A program made the position numbers and the translations under genes. From assembly GCF_038967635.1 (NCBI RefSeq), contig NZ_CP152413.1, positions 7,072,001 to 7,136,000 of the forward strand: a stretch of 64,000 nt of DNA, given 5' to 3'. The notes below the pieces were generated by a model, which was not told the origin of the DNA, made no database searches, and worked only from the letters and a program-made list of their open reading frames with translations. Positions 37,136-45,275 of this stretch are shown in pieces (the first letter of the stretch is position 1; each line of letters begins with the position of its first letter). This stretch comes from Bradyrhizobium sp. B124. Lineage in GTDB: Bacteria > Pseudomonadota > Alphaproteobacteria > Rhizobiales > Xanthobacteraceae.

Positions 37136-39457
37136 ATGAGCGAAACCATTGGTTACCCCGATCCCGGCCTCGATCTGTCCGATGGTTTCAAGCCGCATAC
37201 CTCGCATTGGGGCGTGTTCTCGGCCCGGCTCGGCAAGCAGGGTCTCGAAGTCCGGCCCTATCGCGGCGATCCCGATCCGAACGGCATCATCAACAACTTC
37301 CCCGGCGCGCTGCGCCACCAGGCGCGCATCGCCCAGCCTGCGATCCGCCGCGGCTGGCTCGAGCGCGGCCCTGGTCCCGATGATCGTCGCGGCCGCGATG
37401 AGTTCGTCTCGGTCAGCTGGGAAAGGGCGATCGACCTGCTCGGCGGCGAGCTCGCGCGGGTCCGCGACACGATCGGCCCGGGCGCGGTGTTCGGCGGCTC
37501 CTATGGCTGGTCCAGCGCAGGCCGCTTCCATCACGCGCAGAGCCAGGTGCATCGCTTCCTCAACATCGCACTCGGCGGCTATGTCCGTTCGGTGAACTCC
37601 TATTCCTCGGGCGCGTCCTCGGTGCTGCTGCCGCAGATCCTGACGGGCTACGAGGACATCACCAAGCGCAACGTCACCTGGGAGCAGATCGCTGCCGAGA
37701 CCGACATCGTGCTGGCGTTCGGCGGCATGGCGTTGAAAAACTCCATGGTGGCCGGCGGCTCGATCAGCAAGCATGTCGAGCGCGGCGCGATGGAGGCGGC
37801 GCAGCGGCGCGGCTGCCAATTCATCCTGGTCAGCCCGCTGCGCGACGATCTGCCCGTCGAGGCCGGCGCCGAATGGATGACTGCCGTGCCCGGCACCGAC
37901 ACCGCGCTGATGCTCGGCATCGTTCACACCCTGGTCAGCGAAGGCCTGCACGATCAGGCCTTCCTCGATCGCTACACCGAGGGCTGGCCGGTGTTCCTGC
38001 GCTATCTGACCGGCGAGGCCGACGGTGAGCCCAAGAGCGCCGAATGGGCCGCCGCGATCTGCGGCATCGAGGCCGACGCGATCAGGACGCTCGCCCGTCG
38101 GCTTCCTGGCCGGCGCGCGCTGATCACCGTGTCGCATTCGCTGCAGCGCGCCGAGCATGGCGAGCAGCCGGTGTGGATGGGCATGGTGCTGGCGGCAGCG
38201 CTCGGCCAGATCGGCCTGCCCGGCGGCGGCTATGCCTATTCGCTGGGCGCGATCGGCTATTACGGGCGTCGCGTCAACGCGGTGCCCGGACCGACGCTGG
38301 GGCAAGGCCGCAACGGCGTCGCCGACTTCATTCCGGTGGCGCGCATCGCCGACATGCTGCTCAATCCCGGCACCACCTATCGCTACAATGGCGAGACGCG
38401 GACCTATCCGGATATCCGGCTGGTCTATTGGGCCGGCGGCAATCCGTTCCACCATCATCAGGACCTCAACCGGCTGCGCAAGGCCTTTGCGAAGCTCGAT
38501 ACGCTGGTGGTGCACGAGCTCGCCTGGACCGCCACCGCGCGCCACGCCGACATCGTGCTGCCCGCGACGATGACGCTGGAGCGCGAGGACATCGGCTATT
38601 CCAGCAACGATCCGCTGATGGTCGCCATGCACCGGATCGCCGAGCCATTCGGCCTCGCCCGCGACGACTACGACATCTTCGCCGATCTCGCCGAGCGGCT
38701 TGGCGCCCGCGAGCCCTTCACCGAAGGGCGCACGTCGCGGCAATGGCTGGAACATCTCTATGAGCCGACCCGCAAGGCGCTCGCAGCGCGCGGGCTCGAG
38801 GCCCCTCACTTCGAGGAATTCTGGGAGCGTGGCAGCCTGGTCGTGCCGCAGCATCTCGACGACGGCGGCTCGCTGCGCCGCTTCCGCGAGGACCCGGTGG
38901 CGCGGCCGTTGCCGACACGAAGCGGCCGCATCGAGATCTTCTCGCAGAAGATCGCGGATCACGGCGATGCCGATTGCCCGGGCCATCCGGTCTGGCTCGA
39001 GAAGACCGACACGCCAAAGCCGGATACGCCGTTCTTCCTTGTCGCCAACCAGCCGGTGACGCGCCTGCACAGCCAGCTCGATTTCGGCGGGCACTCGCAA
39101 GAGGCCAAGCATCGCGGCCGCGAGGTCGCGCGCATGAACCCGCGCGACGCCAAGGCGCGCGGCATCGTCGACGGCGACATCATCCGGATCTTCAACGCCC
39201 GCGGCGCCTGCCTCGCCGCGGTGCATGTCACCGACGGCATCGCGCCCGGCGTGGTGCAGCTGCCGACCGGCGCCTGGTACGACCCGATGGACCCGGAGGA
39301 GGAGGCGCCGCTCTGCGTCCACGGCAATCCGAACGTGCTGACCCGCGACATCGGCACGTCATCCTTCGCGCAGGGCTGTACCGGCCAGCTCACGACTGTC
39401 GAGGTCGAGCGTTTCAACGGCAATCTGCCGCCGATCCGGGCGTTCGATCCGGCGTAA
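37136..39457 (+). CDS. Cytosolic molybdopterin oxidoreductase, DMSO/biotin-sulfoxide reductase type
   Basis: 773 residues. It should reduce an S-oxide or N-oxide (or oxidise an equivalent) at a bis-MGD molybdenum centre. GGSYGWSSAGRFHHAQSQVH at about residues 118-137 contains the serine expected to coordinate molybdenum in TorA/DorA/BisC enzymes. The N-terminus has no twin-arginine signal and no Cys motif for an iron-sulfur cluster, so it is cytosolic and cluster-free like BisC. Other blocks: NPFHHHQDLNRLRKAF, ELAWTATARHADIVLPATMT, EREDIGYSS and LPTGAWYDP. The start at 37136 is preferred over the far longer frame because AAGGAA lies before it and the family N-terminus (HTSHWGVF) follows. No molybdenum chaperone is adjacent. 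The natural substrate is unknown. Confidence 0.9.
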   Translation: MSETIGYPDPGLDLSDGFKPHTSHWGVFSARLGKQGLEVRPYRGDPDPNGIINNFPGALRHQARIAQPAIRRGWLERGPGPDDRRGRDEFVSVSWERAIDLLGGELARVRDTIGPGAVFGGSYGWSSAGRFHHAQSQVHRFLNIALGGYVRSVNSYSSGASSVLLPQILTGYEDITKRNVTWEQIAAETDIVLAFGGMALKNSMVAGGSISKHVERGAMEAAQRRGCQFILVSPLRDDLPVEAGAEWMTAVPGTDTALMLGIVHTLVSEGLHDQAFLDRYTEGWPVFLRYLTGEADGEPKSAEWAAAICGIEADAIRTLARRLPGRRALITVSHSLQRAEHGEQPVWMGMVLAAALGQIGLPGGGYAYSLGAIGYYGRRVNAVPGPTLGQGRNGVADFIPVARIADMLLNPGTTYRYNGETRTYPDIRLVYWAGGNPFHHHQDLNRLRKAFAKLDTLVVHELAWTATARHADIVLPATMTLEREDIGYSSNDPLMVAMHRIAEPFGLARDDYDIFADLAERLGAREPFTEGRTSRQWLEHLYEPTRKALAARGLEAPHFEEFWERGSLVVPQHLDDGGSLRRFREDPVARPLPTRSGRIEIFSQKIADHGDADCPGHPVWLEKTDTPKPDTPFFLVANQPVTRLHSQLDFGGHSQEAKHRGREVARMNPRDAKARGIVDGDIIRIFNARGACLAAVHVTDGIAPGVVQLPTGAWYDPMDPEEEAPLCVHGNPNVLTRDIGTSSFAQGCTGQLTTVEVERFNGNLPPIRAFDPA

Positions 39458-39560
39458 TTTCACCACCGGATCACGAACAAATCATCGCTGGGCGCTGGAT
39501 GGCGCCCGACCGTTCGGCTACGGCATCACGACGTCGTCCCCGAGTTCTGGATTTGCCGAG

Positions 39561-40604
39561 ATGCACCTGAAAGCCCTGTTTCATCTTGCCGTCGCCGCGA
39601 CCGTCGCGCTCGGTTCGTGCAGCGCGTCGGCGCAATCCGCGGCCGAGCCGGCCTACGGACCGGAATTGCAGGGCTTCGACTATCCCTATCCGGTCGAGCA
39701 TTATCGCTTCAGCTCGCAGGGGCAGGAGCTCGACATGGCCTATCTCGACGTCAAGCCGGCGACGCCGAACGGGCAGACCGCGGTGCTGCTGCACGGCAAG
39801 AATTTCTGTGCCGCCACCTGGGACGGCACCATCAAGGCGCTCAGCGGCGCCGGCTATCGCGTGATCGCGATGGATCAGATCGGCTTCTGCAAATCCAGCA
39901 AGCCGGAGCGTTATCAATTCACCTTCCAGCAGCTCGCCGGCAACAGCCGCGCGCTGCTCGCTTCGCTTGGGATCGAACACGCGATCATGGTCGGCCACTC
40001 GACCGGCGGAATGCTGGCGATGCGCTACGCGCTGATGTATCCGGAGGCCACCGACCGCCTGGTGCTGGTCGATCCGATCGGGCTGGAGGACTGGAAGGCC
40101 AAGGGCGTGCCGTGGCTCAGCCTCGACGGCTGGATGCAGCGCGAGACGCGCGTCACCGCGGACAGCATCCGGGCCTATGAGCGCGCCACCTATTATGCCG
40201 ACACCTGGGATCCGTCCTACGAGACATGGGTGCAGATGCTGGCCGGCATGTATCGCGGGGAGGGCCGCGCCGCGGTGGCGTCGAGCTCGGCGCGGCTCTA
40301 CGACATGATCGCGACCCAGCCGGTGTTCTACGAGTTCGAGCAGATCAAGCCGCCGACGCTGCTGTTTGTCGGCGACAAAGACACCACCGCGATCGGCAAG
40401 GACACCGCGCCGCCGGAAATCCGCAAGACGCTCGGCAATTATCCGGTGCTGGGCAAGGAGGCCGCGAAGCGGATTCCGCATGCGCAGCTGATCGAATTCC
40501 CCGACCTCGGCCATTCGCCGCAGATCCAGGCGCCGGCGCGCTTCCACGCGGCGCTGCTCGGCTGGTTGCAGCATCCGGAAACCGGCGCGACGCTGGTCAA
40601 ATAA
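39561..40604 (+). CDS. Exported alpha/beta hydrolase
   Basis: 347 residues with a signal peptide ending SASAQS. The oxyanion loop is LLHGKNFCAATWDG, a second block is AMDQIGFCKSSKP, the nucleophile elbow is VGHSTGGMLA (Ser), the acid is likely Asp in VGDKDTTA and the His is in LGHSPQIQAP. It belongs to the large esterase/epoxide-hydrolase/haloperoxidase-like group; the substrate cannot be told. It is 103 bp after the molybdoenzyme gene and 27 bp before the PhzF-type gene, all on the plus strand, so the three may form one transcript. Confidence 0.88.
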   Translation: MHLKALFHLAVAATVALGSCSASAQSAAEPAYGPELQGFDYPYPVEHYRFSSQGQELDMAYLDVKPATPNGQTAVLLHGKNFCAATWDGTIKALSGAGYRVIAMDQIGFCKSSKPERYQFTFQQLAGNSRALLASLGIEHAIMVGHSTGGMLAMRYALMYPEATDRLVLVDPIGLEDWKAKGVPWLSLDGWMQRETRVTADSIRAYERATYYADTWDPSYETWVQMLAGMYRGEGRAAVASSSARLYDMIATQPVFYEFEQIKPPTLLFVGDKDTTAIGKDTAPPEIRKTLGNYPVLGKEAAKRIPHAQLIEFPDLGHSPQIQAPARFHAALLGWLQHPETGATLVK

Positions 40605-40631
40605 GAGTTGGTGGGACAAGCGAACGACATC

Positions 40632-41507
40632 ATGACGACAGCCGAGATGGTCAGCGTATTCACGGTCGATGGGCAGGGCGGCAATCCCTGTCCGATCGTG
40701 GCCGATGCAAGCGGCATGAGCGCGTCCGAGATGCAGGACGTTGCCCGCCGCCATGGTCACGAGTCCGGATTCGTGTTGCCGGCGCAGAGTGACGATTTCG
40801 ACGCCACGTTCCGTTTCTTCGTTCCGAACCACGAAATGGAGATGTGCGGCCATGCAACCATCGGTGCGCTTTGGCTGCTGGCGCGCCATGCAAAGCTGCC
40901 CGGCGACACGGTCCGGATCTCGACGCGCAGCGGCCCCGTCACCGGCTTCATCAGCCGGGATCGCAGCGGCGAGCCCAGTGTCGAGATCACCCAGCCGGCG
41001 GGGAAGACTGTTCCGCTCACCGATGCGCAACGCGATGACGTGCTGCGGGCGCTCGCAATCGGGCCGGATGCGATCGGCGGGGCTGCGCCCTGCAATGCGG
41101 TCACATCGCGGGTCAAGACCTTGATCCCGATGCGCTCACCGGAGGCGCTGAATGCGCTGGATCCGTCGGCTGATGCCGTCGAGGCGGTCTGCGGCCGGAT
41201 CGGCTCGACCGGGCTCTATCCGTTCGCGCTGATCGACCGCGAGGCGCGTCTGTTCGAGGCGCGGCAATTCCCGCGCTCGTCCGGTTATCGCGAGGATGCC
41301 GCGACCGGCATCGCGGCCGCGGCGCTGGCATTCGGCTTGCTCGACAACGGCCTGGTCGCGCCGAACGACGAGGAGATTCGAATCCTGCAGGGCAGGGCGA
41401 TGGGGCGTCTGTCGGAAATCCGCGTCCGCATCGGCTTTGCCGGTGGCCGTCCTGTCGGTTGCCTGCTCGGCGGCAATGTCGTGCTGATGGCCGCGCCGTC
41501 ACACTGA
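40632..41507 (+). CDS. PhzF-family isomerase-like protein
   Basis: 291 residues. The family has a two-fold diaminopimelate-epimerase-like fold. The first half has VFTVDGQGGNPCPIV and ARRHGHESGFVLPA with the Glu that acts as general acid/base in PhzF, and NHEMEMCGHATIGALWLL; the second half has GYREDAATGIAAAALAFGLL. Both halves and the Glu are intact. PhzF isomerises dihydro-3-hydroxyanthranilate in phenazine synthesis, but most homologues, including this one with no other phz genes nearby, have unknown substrates. The ATG at 40632 is preferred over the TTG eight codons earlier. It converges with hxlR, whose stop lies 13 bp away. Confidence 0.88.
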   Translation: MTTAEMVSVFTVDGQGGNPCPIVADASGMSASEMQDVARRHGHESGFVLPAQSDDFDATFRFFVPNHEMEMCGHATIGALWLLARHAKLPGDTVRISTRSGPVTGFISRDRSGEPSVEITQPAGKTVPLTDAQRDDVLRALAIGPDAIGGAAPCNAVTSRVKTLIPMRSPEALNALDPSADAVEAVCGRIGSTGLYPFALIDREARLFEARQFPRSSGYREDAATGIAAAALAFGLLDNGLVAPNDEEIRILQGRAMGRLSEIRVRIGFAGGRPVGCLLGGNVVLMAAPSH

Positions 41508-41520
41508 AGCGAGCTGATCT

Positions 41521-42033
41521 CTAGGTCGATTCGGCGGCGCGCTTGGCGCGCTCCCGCGCGCTGGCGTGCACCGGCGACGATTTCCGAGCACCGGGGCCTG
41601 GATGCACATGGACCGCCTTCGCGCTCAGCGGCTCGCCGCATTCCGAGCAGACCATGACGGGATCGAACATCTTCCCACAGGTCTTGTGTTCGTGCAGCAA
41701 CGGCCGGCCGCGGGCGTCGACCATATGGACGTTGCCCCAGTGCACGATCGACATGATGATCGGATAGAGGTCGAGACCCTTCTGCGTCAGGATGTATTCG
41801 TAGCGCTTCGGCGCTTCCTGATAGGGAATCTTGCGCAGCACGCCGAAGCGCACCAGCTTCTTCAGCCGGTCGGCGAGCAGATGCCGGGTGATCCCGAGCG
41901 ATGCCTGGAAGTCATCGAACCTGCGGATGCGCAGGAAACACTCGCGCAGGATCAACAGACTCCAGCGGTCGCCGATCACAGCGACGGTGCGGGCCAGCGA
42001 GCACGGCTCCTCCTCGAGGGTATCCCATTTCAT
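41521..42033 (-). CDS. HxlR-family regulator of the divergent catabolic operon
   Basis: 170 residues. The winged helix-turn-helix core is CSLARTVAVIGDRWSLLILR, ECFLRIRRFDDFQASLGITR and RLKKLVRFGVLRKIPYQEAP, the standard HxlR arrangement with Cys near the N-terminus that in several members is a thiol or aldehyde sensor. A C-terminal extension of ~60 residues, with HKTCGKMFDPVMVCSECGEP, holds a CxxC and a further Cys and may bind zinc. The start at 42033 has AGGAGA upstream. It is divergent from the 12-gene operon, and its own promoter overlaps an operator (see 42072-42100). It likely represses both directions and is relieved by a pathway intermediate. Confidence 0.9.
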   Translation of the reverse strand: MKWDTLEEEPCSLARTVAVIGDRWSLLILRECFLRIRRFDDFQASLGITRHLLADRLKKLVRFGVLRKIPYQEAPKRYEYILTQKGLDLYPIIMSIVHWGNVHMVDARGRPLLHEHKTCGKMFDPVMVCSECGEPLSAKAVHVHPGPGARKSSPVHASARERAKRAAEST

Positions 42034-42071
42034 CGGCGTCTCCTGCGATTTGCGACGGCATCGCATATAAA

Positions 42072-42100
42072 ATTCTAAAACAGAACTGACGTCATTTCAA
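42072..42100 (-). promoter_or_regulatory. hxlR promoter with overlapping operator
   Basis: On the minus strand TTGAAA (42100-42095) and TAGAAT (42077-42072) are spaced by exactly 17 bp, a good sigma-70 type promoter. The palindrome-like ATTCTAAAACAGAAC (42072-42086, plus strand) covers the -10 and part of the spacer, and is nearly identical to the palindrome at 42159-42173. Binding there would shut off hxlR itself. Confidence 0.75.
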
Positions 42101-42152
42101 TAGGATGCCTGCGCGGTGGCTGCCGCACGGTCATTGGATGACAAATATCATA

Positions 42153-42180
42153 TTGACAGTTCTAAAATAGAACTTATGGT
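42153..42180 (+). promoter_or_regulatory. Catabolic operon promoter with operator in the spacer
   Basis: TTGACA (42153-42158), 16-bp spacer, TATGGT (42175-42180). The spacer is filled by GTTCTAAAATAGAAC (42159-42173), a palindrome with arms GTTCTA/TAGAAC around AAA. A repressor bound there would block polymerase. The second copy is 87 bp away in the hxlR promoter, suiting binding by two HxlR dimers. Confidence 0.8.
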
Positions 42181-42241
42181 CCGGACCACGATCAACCGGC
42201 GGCAACAGGCGATTGCCGCCCATCGAAGGGAAGGGCGTTCC

Positions 42242-42880
42242 ATGGCTGCTCCGCTCAAGGTCGAATTCCACTTCGATTTCGGAAGCCCCAACGCCTATCT
42301 CGCCGAACTCGCGCTGCCCGGGATCGAGAAGCGCACCGGCGTCAAGTTCGACTACATCCCGGTGCTGCTTGGAGGCGTCTACAAGGCGACCGGCAACATG
42401 TCGCCCGGCGAGTCGCTGCGCGGGATCAAGAACAAACCCGAATACAACGCGCTCGAGACGGAGCGCTTCCTGCGCCGCCACAACGTCACGAAGTTCACCA
42501 TGAATCCGTTCTTTCCGGTGAATACGCTGGCGCTGATGCGCGGCGCGGTGGCCGCGCAGTTCGAGGGCGTGTTCGAGCCCTATTTCCGGGCTGCCTACAA
42601 CCACATGTGGGTTGAACCCAAGAAGATGGACGACCCGCAGGTCTTCCGCGAGGCATTTCTGTCCTCGGGTATCGACATCGATCGTCTGATCGCCCGCGCC
42701 CAGCAGGATGACGTCAAGAAGAAGCTGATCGACAACACCGGCGATGCGGTCGCGCGCGGCTCGTTCGGATCGCCGACGTTCTATGTCGGCAACGAGATCT
42801 TCTTCGGTAAGGACAAGGTGCGCGAAGTCGAGGAAGAGATCGTCGCGCAGCTGGCTGCGGGGCAGCGCAAGACCGCCTGA
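42242..42880 (+). CDS. 2-hydroxychromene-2-carboxylate isomerase-like (DsbA-fold, kappa-class GST)
   Basis: 212 residues. Enzymes of this type use glutathione to isomerise 2-hydroxychromene-2-carboxylate to the open benzalpyruvate in naphthalene-type degradation; related proteins are kappa GSTs with other substrates. The thioredoxin-fold start VEFHFDFGSPNAYLAELALP has Ser in place of DsbA Cys, as the isomerase requires. Asn/Pro-rich MNPFFPVNTLALMRG and GSFGSPTFYVGNEIFFGKD with cis-Pro are also conserved. The ATG at 42242 has AAGGG upstream and begins the real N-terminus. It is the first gene of the HxlR-controlled operon. In a cluster without naphthalene dioxygenase genes, its exact reaction stays open. 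Confidence 0.88.
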   Translation: MAAPLKVEFHFDFGSPNAYLAELALPGIEKRTGVKFDYIPVLLGGVYKATGNMSPGESLRGIKNKPEYNALETERFLRRHNVTKFTMNPFFPVNTLALMRGAVAAQFEGVFEPYFRAAYNHMWVEPKKMDDPQVFREAFLSSGIDIDRLIARAQQDDVKKKLIDNTGDAVARGSFGSPTFYVGNEIFFGKDKVREVEEEIVAQLAAGQRKTA

Positions 42881-42929
42881 GCGGAAATTCCTCAACACAA
42901 GCCCGAAGGGCAGCGACAGGGAGGTTTGA

Positions 42930-44477
42930 GTGCAGGCGCCGATCCGGATTATCGAAGGAAGTGTGGAAGGCTTGCCGAACCGCCTCCACGAGGTGATCGA
43001 TCACCACGTCGCGGCGACGCCGGATCATCCGGCGCTGATCGACGACAAGGGGCGGCTGACCTATCGCGAGCTCGATCGAACGGTCGGCCGTGTCGCCGAG
43101 GCCTTGCAGGGGCTCGGCATCCGCGCCGGCGACCGCATGATGATCGTGAGCGAGAATTCGATTCCGCTGGCCTGCCTGCTGCTGGCGGCGAGCCGGCTGG
43201 ACGTCTGGTCGATCGTGGTCAATCCGCGGCTGTCGCCGCGGGAGCTGGATCAGATCAGGGATCACAGCGGCGCCCGCCGCGTGCTGCTGACTGCTGACGT
43301 CTCGCAAGAGGCGGCCACCCATGCCGCGCGCTATGAGGCTGCCGTGCAGGATGTCGGCCCGCTCCGTGGCGTTGCCGTCACCGGCCTGAATCTCGCGACC
43401 ACGGCCGAGCCGGTCGAGGCCGACGGCGCCAACCAGGTCGCGGTCCTGATCTACACGTCCGGCACCACAGGCACGCCGAAGGGCGTGATGCTGACTCATC
43501 GCAATCTCCTGTTCAGCGCCCGGGGCACCGCGGGCTTCCGCAAGATGGCGGCCGACGACGTGCAATATTGCGTGCTGCCGATCTCGCATATCGTCGGCAT
43601 CTCGCTGCTGACGATGACCCTGATGGTCGGCGCCACCGTGCGCCTGGTCGCCAAGTACGATCCGGCCGCGCTGGTCAGGGCGATGGCCGAGGAGGGCATC
43701 ACGATCCTGAACGGCGTGCCCGCGACCTATCAGCGTCTGCTCGAATACCGGCGCAACGCCGGCCTGCCGAAGCTCGATCGCGGCCGGTTGCGCGTGATCT
43801 CGGTGGCCGGCGCGCCACTCGATCTCGAGCTCAAATCCCGAGTCGAGCAGGAACTCGGGCTGCCGCTGCTCAACGGCTACGGCATCACCGAATGCTCGCC
43901 CGGCATCTCCGGCGTCCGGCCCGATAACCCGCGGGCCGACCACGCGGTCGGCACCGTGATGCCTGGCCTCGAGGCGAAATTGGTCAGCCGCGACCTCAAG
44001 CCGGTTGCATCGGGCGAAGTCGGCGAGCTGCATGTTCGCGGCCCTAACGTGATGCGCGGCTATTACCGCGCGCCTGATCTGACCGCCAAGGCGATCGATC
44101 CCGACGGCTGGTTCAACACCGGCGATCTGGCGCGCTTCGAGAATGACGTTCTCTACATCGTCGGGCGCACCAAGGAGATGATCATCCGCTCCGGGTTCAA
44201 CGTCTATCCGGCCGAGATCGAGGCTGTGCTGAGCACGCACGACGCCGTTGTGCAGTGCGCCGTGGTCGGCCGGCCGGTCGAGGGCAATGAGGAAATCATC
44301 GCGTTTGTGCAGCTGATCAAGGGTTCGACGGCCACCGTGCAGGACCTGATGGCCCATATTGCCCCGCAACTCACCTCGTACAAGCGCCCATCCAAGATTA
44401 TCCTGATGGACGCGCTGCCCGCGACATCGACGGGCAAGCTCCTGAAGCACAAGCTCGCGGAGTCGCTGCGCAGCTGA
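42930..44477 (+). CDS. Acyl-CoA synthetase (AMP-forming ligase)
   Basis: 515 residues; it should activate the pathway acid to its CoA thioester using ATP. The P-loop-like motif is LIYTSGTTGTPKGVMLTHRN, the A5 block is NGYGITECSPG, and the hinge/catalytic part is DGWFNTGDLARFENDVLYIV with GRTKEMIIRSGFNVYPAEIE, ending in the Lys of STGKLLKHKLAE. All core motifs are intact. The substrate group (aromatic, cyclic or fatty acid) is not decided by these motifs; the length is like FadD3-type or benzoate-type ligases rather than long-chain FadD. It starts at GTG with GGGAGG upstream, 49 bp after the isomerase gene. Confidence 0.92.
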   Translation: MQAPIRIIEGSVEGLPNRLHEVIDHHVAATPDHPALIDDKGRLTYRELDRTVGRVAEALQGLGIRAGDRMMIVSENSIPLACLLLAASRLDVWSIVVNPRLSPRELDQIRDHSGARRVLLTADVSQEAATHAARYEAAVQDVGPLRGVAVTGLNLATTAEPVEADGANQVAVLIYTSGTTGTPKGVMLTHRNLLFSARGTAGFRKMAADDVQYCVLPISHIVGISLLTMTLMVGATVRLVAKYDPAALVRAMAEEGITILNGVPATYQRLLEYRRNAGLPKLDRGRLRVISVAGAPLDLELKSRVEQELGLPLLNGYGITECSPGISGVRPDNPRADHAVGTVMPGLEAKLVSRDLKPVASGEVGELHVRGPNVMRGYYRAPDLTAKAIDPDGWFNTGDLARFENDVLYIVGRTKEMIIRSGFNVYPAEIEAVLSTHDAVVQCAVVGRPVEGNEEIIAFVQLIKGSTATVQDLMAHIAPQLTSYKRPSKIILMDALPATSTGKLLKHKLAESLRS

Positions 44478-44525
44478 GGCTGAGCCGCCGCAAGCCAGTT
44501 CACTCAAACAAGACCGGAGTACACC

Positions 44526-45263
44526 ATGCAGAAGAGAAACAAGACGGTCGCCGTCATTGGTGCCGGTGATTTCATCGGCGGCGAGATCGCCAAGAAGTTC
44601 GCCTCCGAAGGCTTCACGGTCTTCGCCGGCCGCCGCAACGGCGACAAGCTCGCGCCGCTGGTCAAGGAGATCGAGGCCGCCGGCGGCGAGATCCACGCGC
44701 GTTCACTCGATGCGCGCAAGGAAGAGGAGATCATCTCCTTCCTCAACGACGCCGACAAGCATGCGCCGCTGGAGGTCTGCATCTTCAACATCGGCGCCAA
44801 TGTCAACTTCCCGATCCTGGAGACCACCGAGCGCGTGTTCCGCAAGGTCTGGGAGATGGCCTGCTACTCCGGTTTCCTCGCGGGGCGCGAGGCGGCGCGG
44901 CTGATGACGGCGCGTGGAGAGGGCAACATCTTCTTCACCGGCGCGACCGCGTCGCTGCGCGGCGGCAGCGGTTATGCCGCCTTTGCCAGCGCCAAGTTCG
45001 GCCTGCGCGCCGTGGCGCAGGCGATGGCGCGTGAGCTTGGACCGAAGAACATCCACGTCGCGCATCTGATCATCGATTCCGGCGTCGACACCGAATGGGT
45101 GCGGCAACGCCGCATCGAGGCGCTCGGCCCGAACGCGCTCGACAATCCGGACCTGCTGATGCCGCCCGCTTCGGTCGCCACGTCCTACTGGCAGCTCTAC
45201 CAGCAGCCGAAGAGCGCCTGGACCTTCGAGCTGGAAATCCGGCCCTTCGGCGAGAAGTGGTAG
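44526..45263 (+). CDS. SDR-like protein with Phe in place of the catalytic Tyr (SDR_c10 type)
   Basis: 245 residues with Rossmann fold. The cofactor loop is VIGAGDFIGGEIAKKF, an incomplete match to TGxxxGIG. At the active site, TGATASLRGGSGYAAFASAK reads FASAK where YxxxK is expected, so the catalytic Tyr is Phe while the Lys is kept. The known SDR_c10 subgroup has exactly these properties. Without the Tyr it is unlikely to act as a normal ketone reductase; it may have a different chemistry or bind a CoA ester without redox. RPFGEKW closes it, and the same RPFGEAW ending appears in the paralogue at 52755. Position: 48 bp after the ligase, 12 bp before the acyl-CoA dehydrogenase gene. Confidence 0.88.
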   Translation: MQKRNKTVAVIGAGDFIGGEIAKKFASEGFTVFAGRRNGDKLAPLVKEIEAAGGEIHARSLDARKEEEIISFLNDADKHAPLEVCIFNIGANVNFPILETTERVFRKVWEMACYSGFLAGREAARLMTARGEGNIFFTGATASLRGGSGYAAFASAKFGLRAVAQAMARELGPKNIHVAHLIIDSGVDTEWVRQRRIEALGPNALDNPDLLMPPASVATSYWQLYQQPKSAWTFELEIRPFGEKW

Positions 45264-45275
45264 GGAGCACGGCAG

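Noticed and set aside
36902..39322. 806-codon open frame antisense to the molybdoenzyme
   Set aside because: The sense gene has full family signatures and a ribosome site. The antisense protein is composition-driven and has no recognisable domain.
42714..44696. 660-codon open frame antisense to the CoA ligase
   Set aside because: Shadow of the AMP-ligase gene; no motif, no ribosome site.
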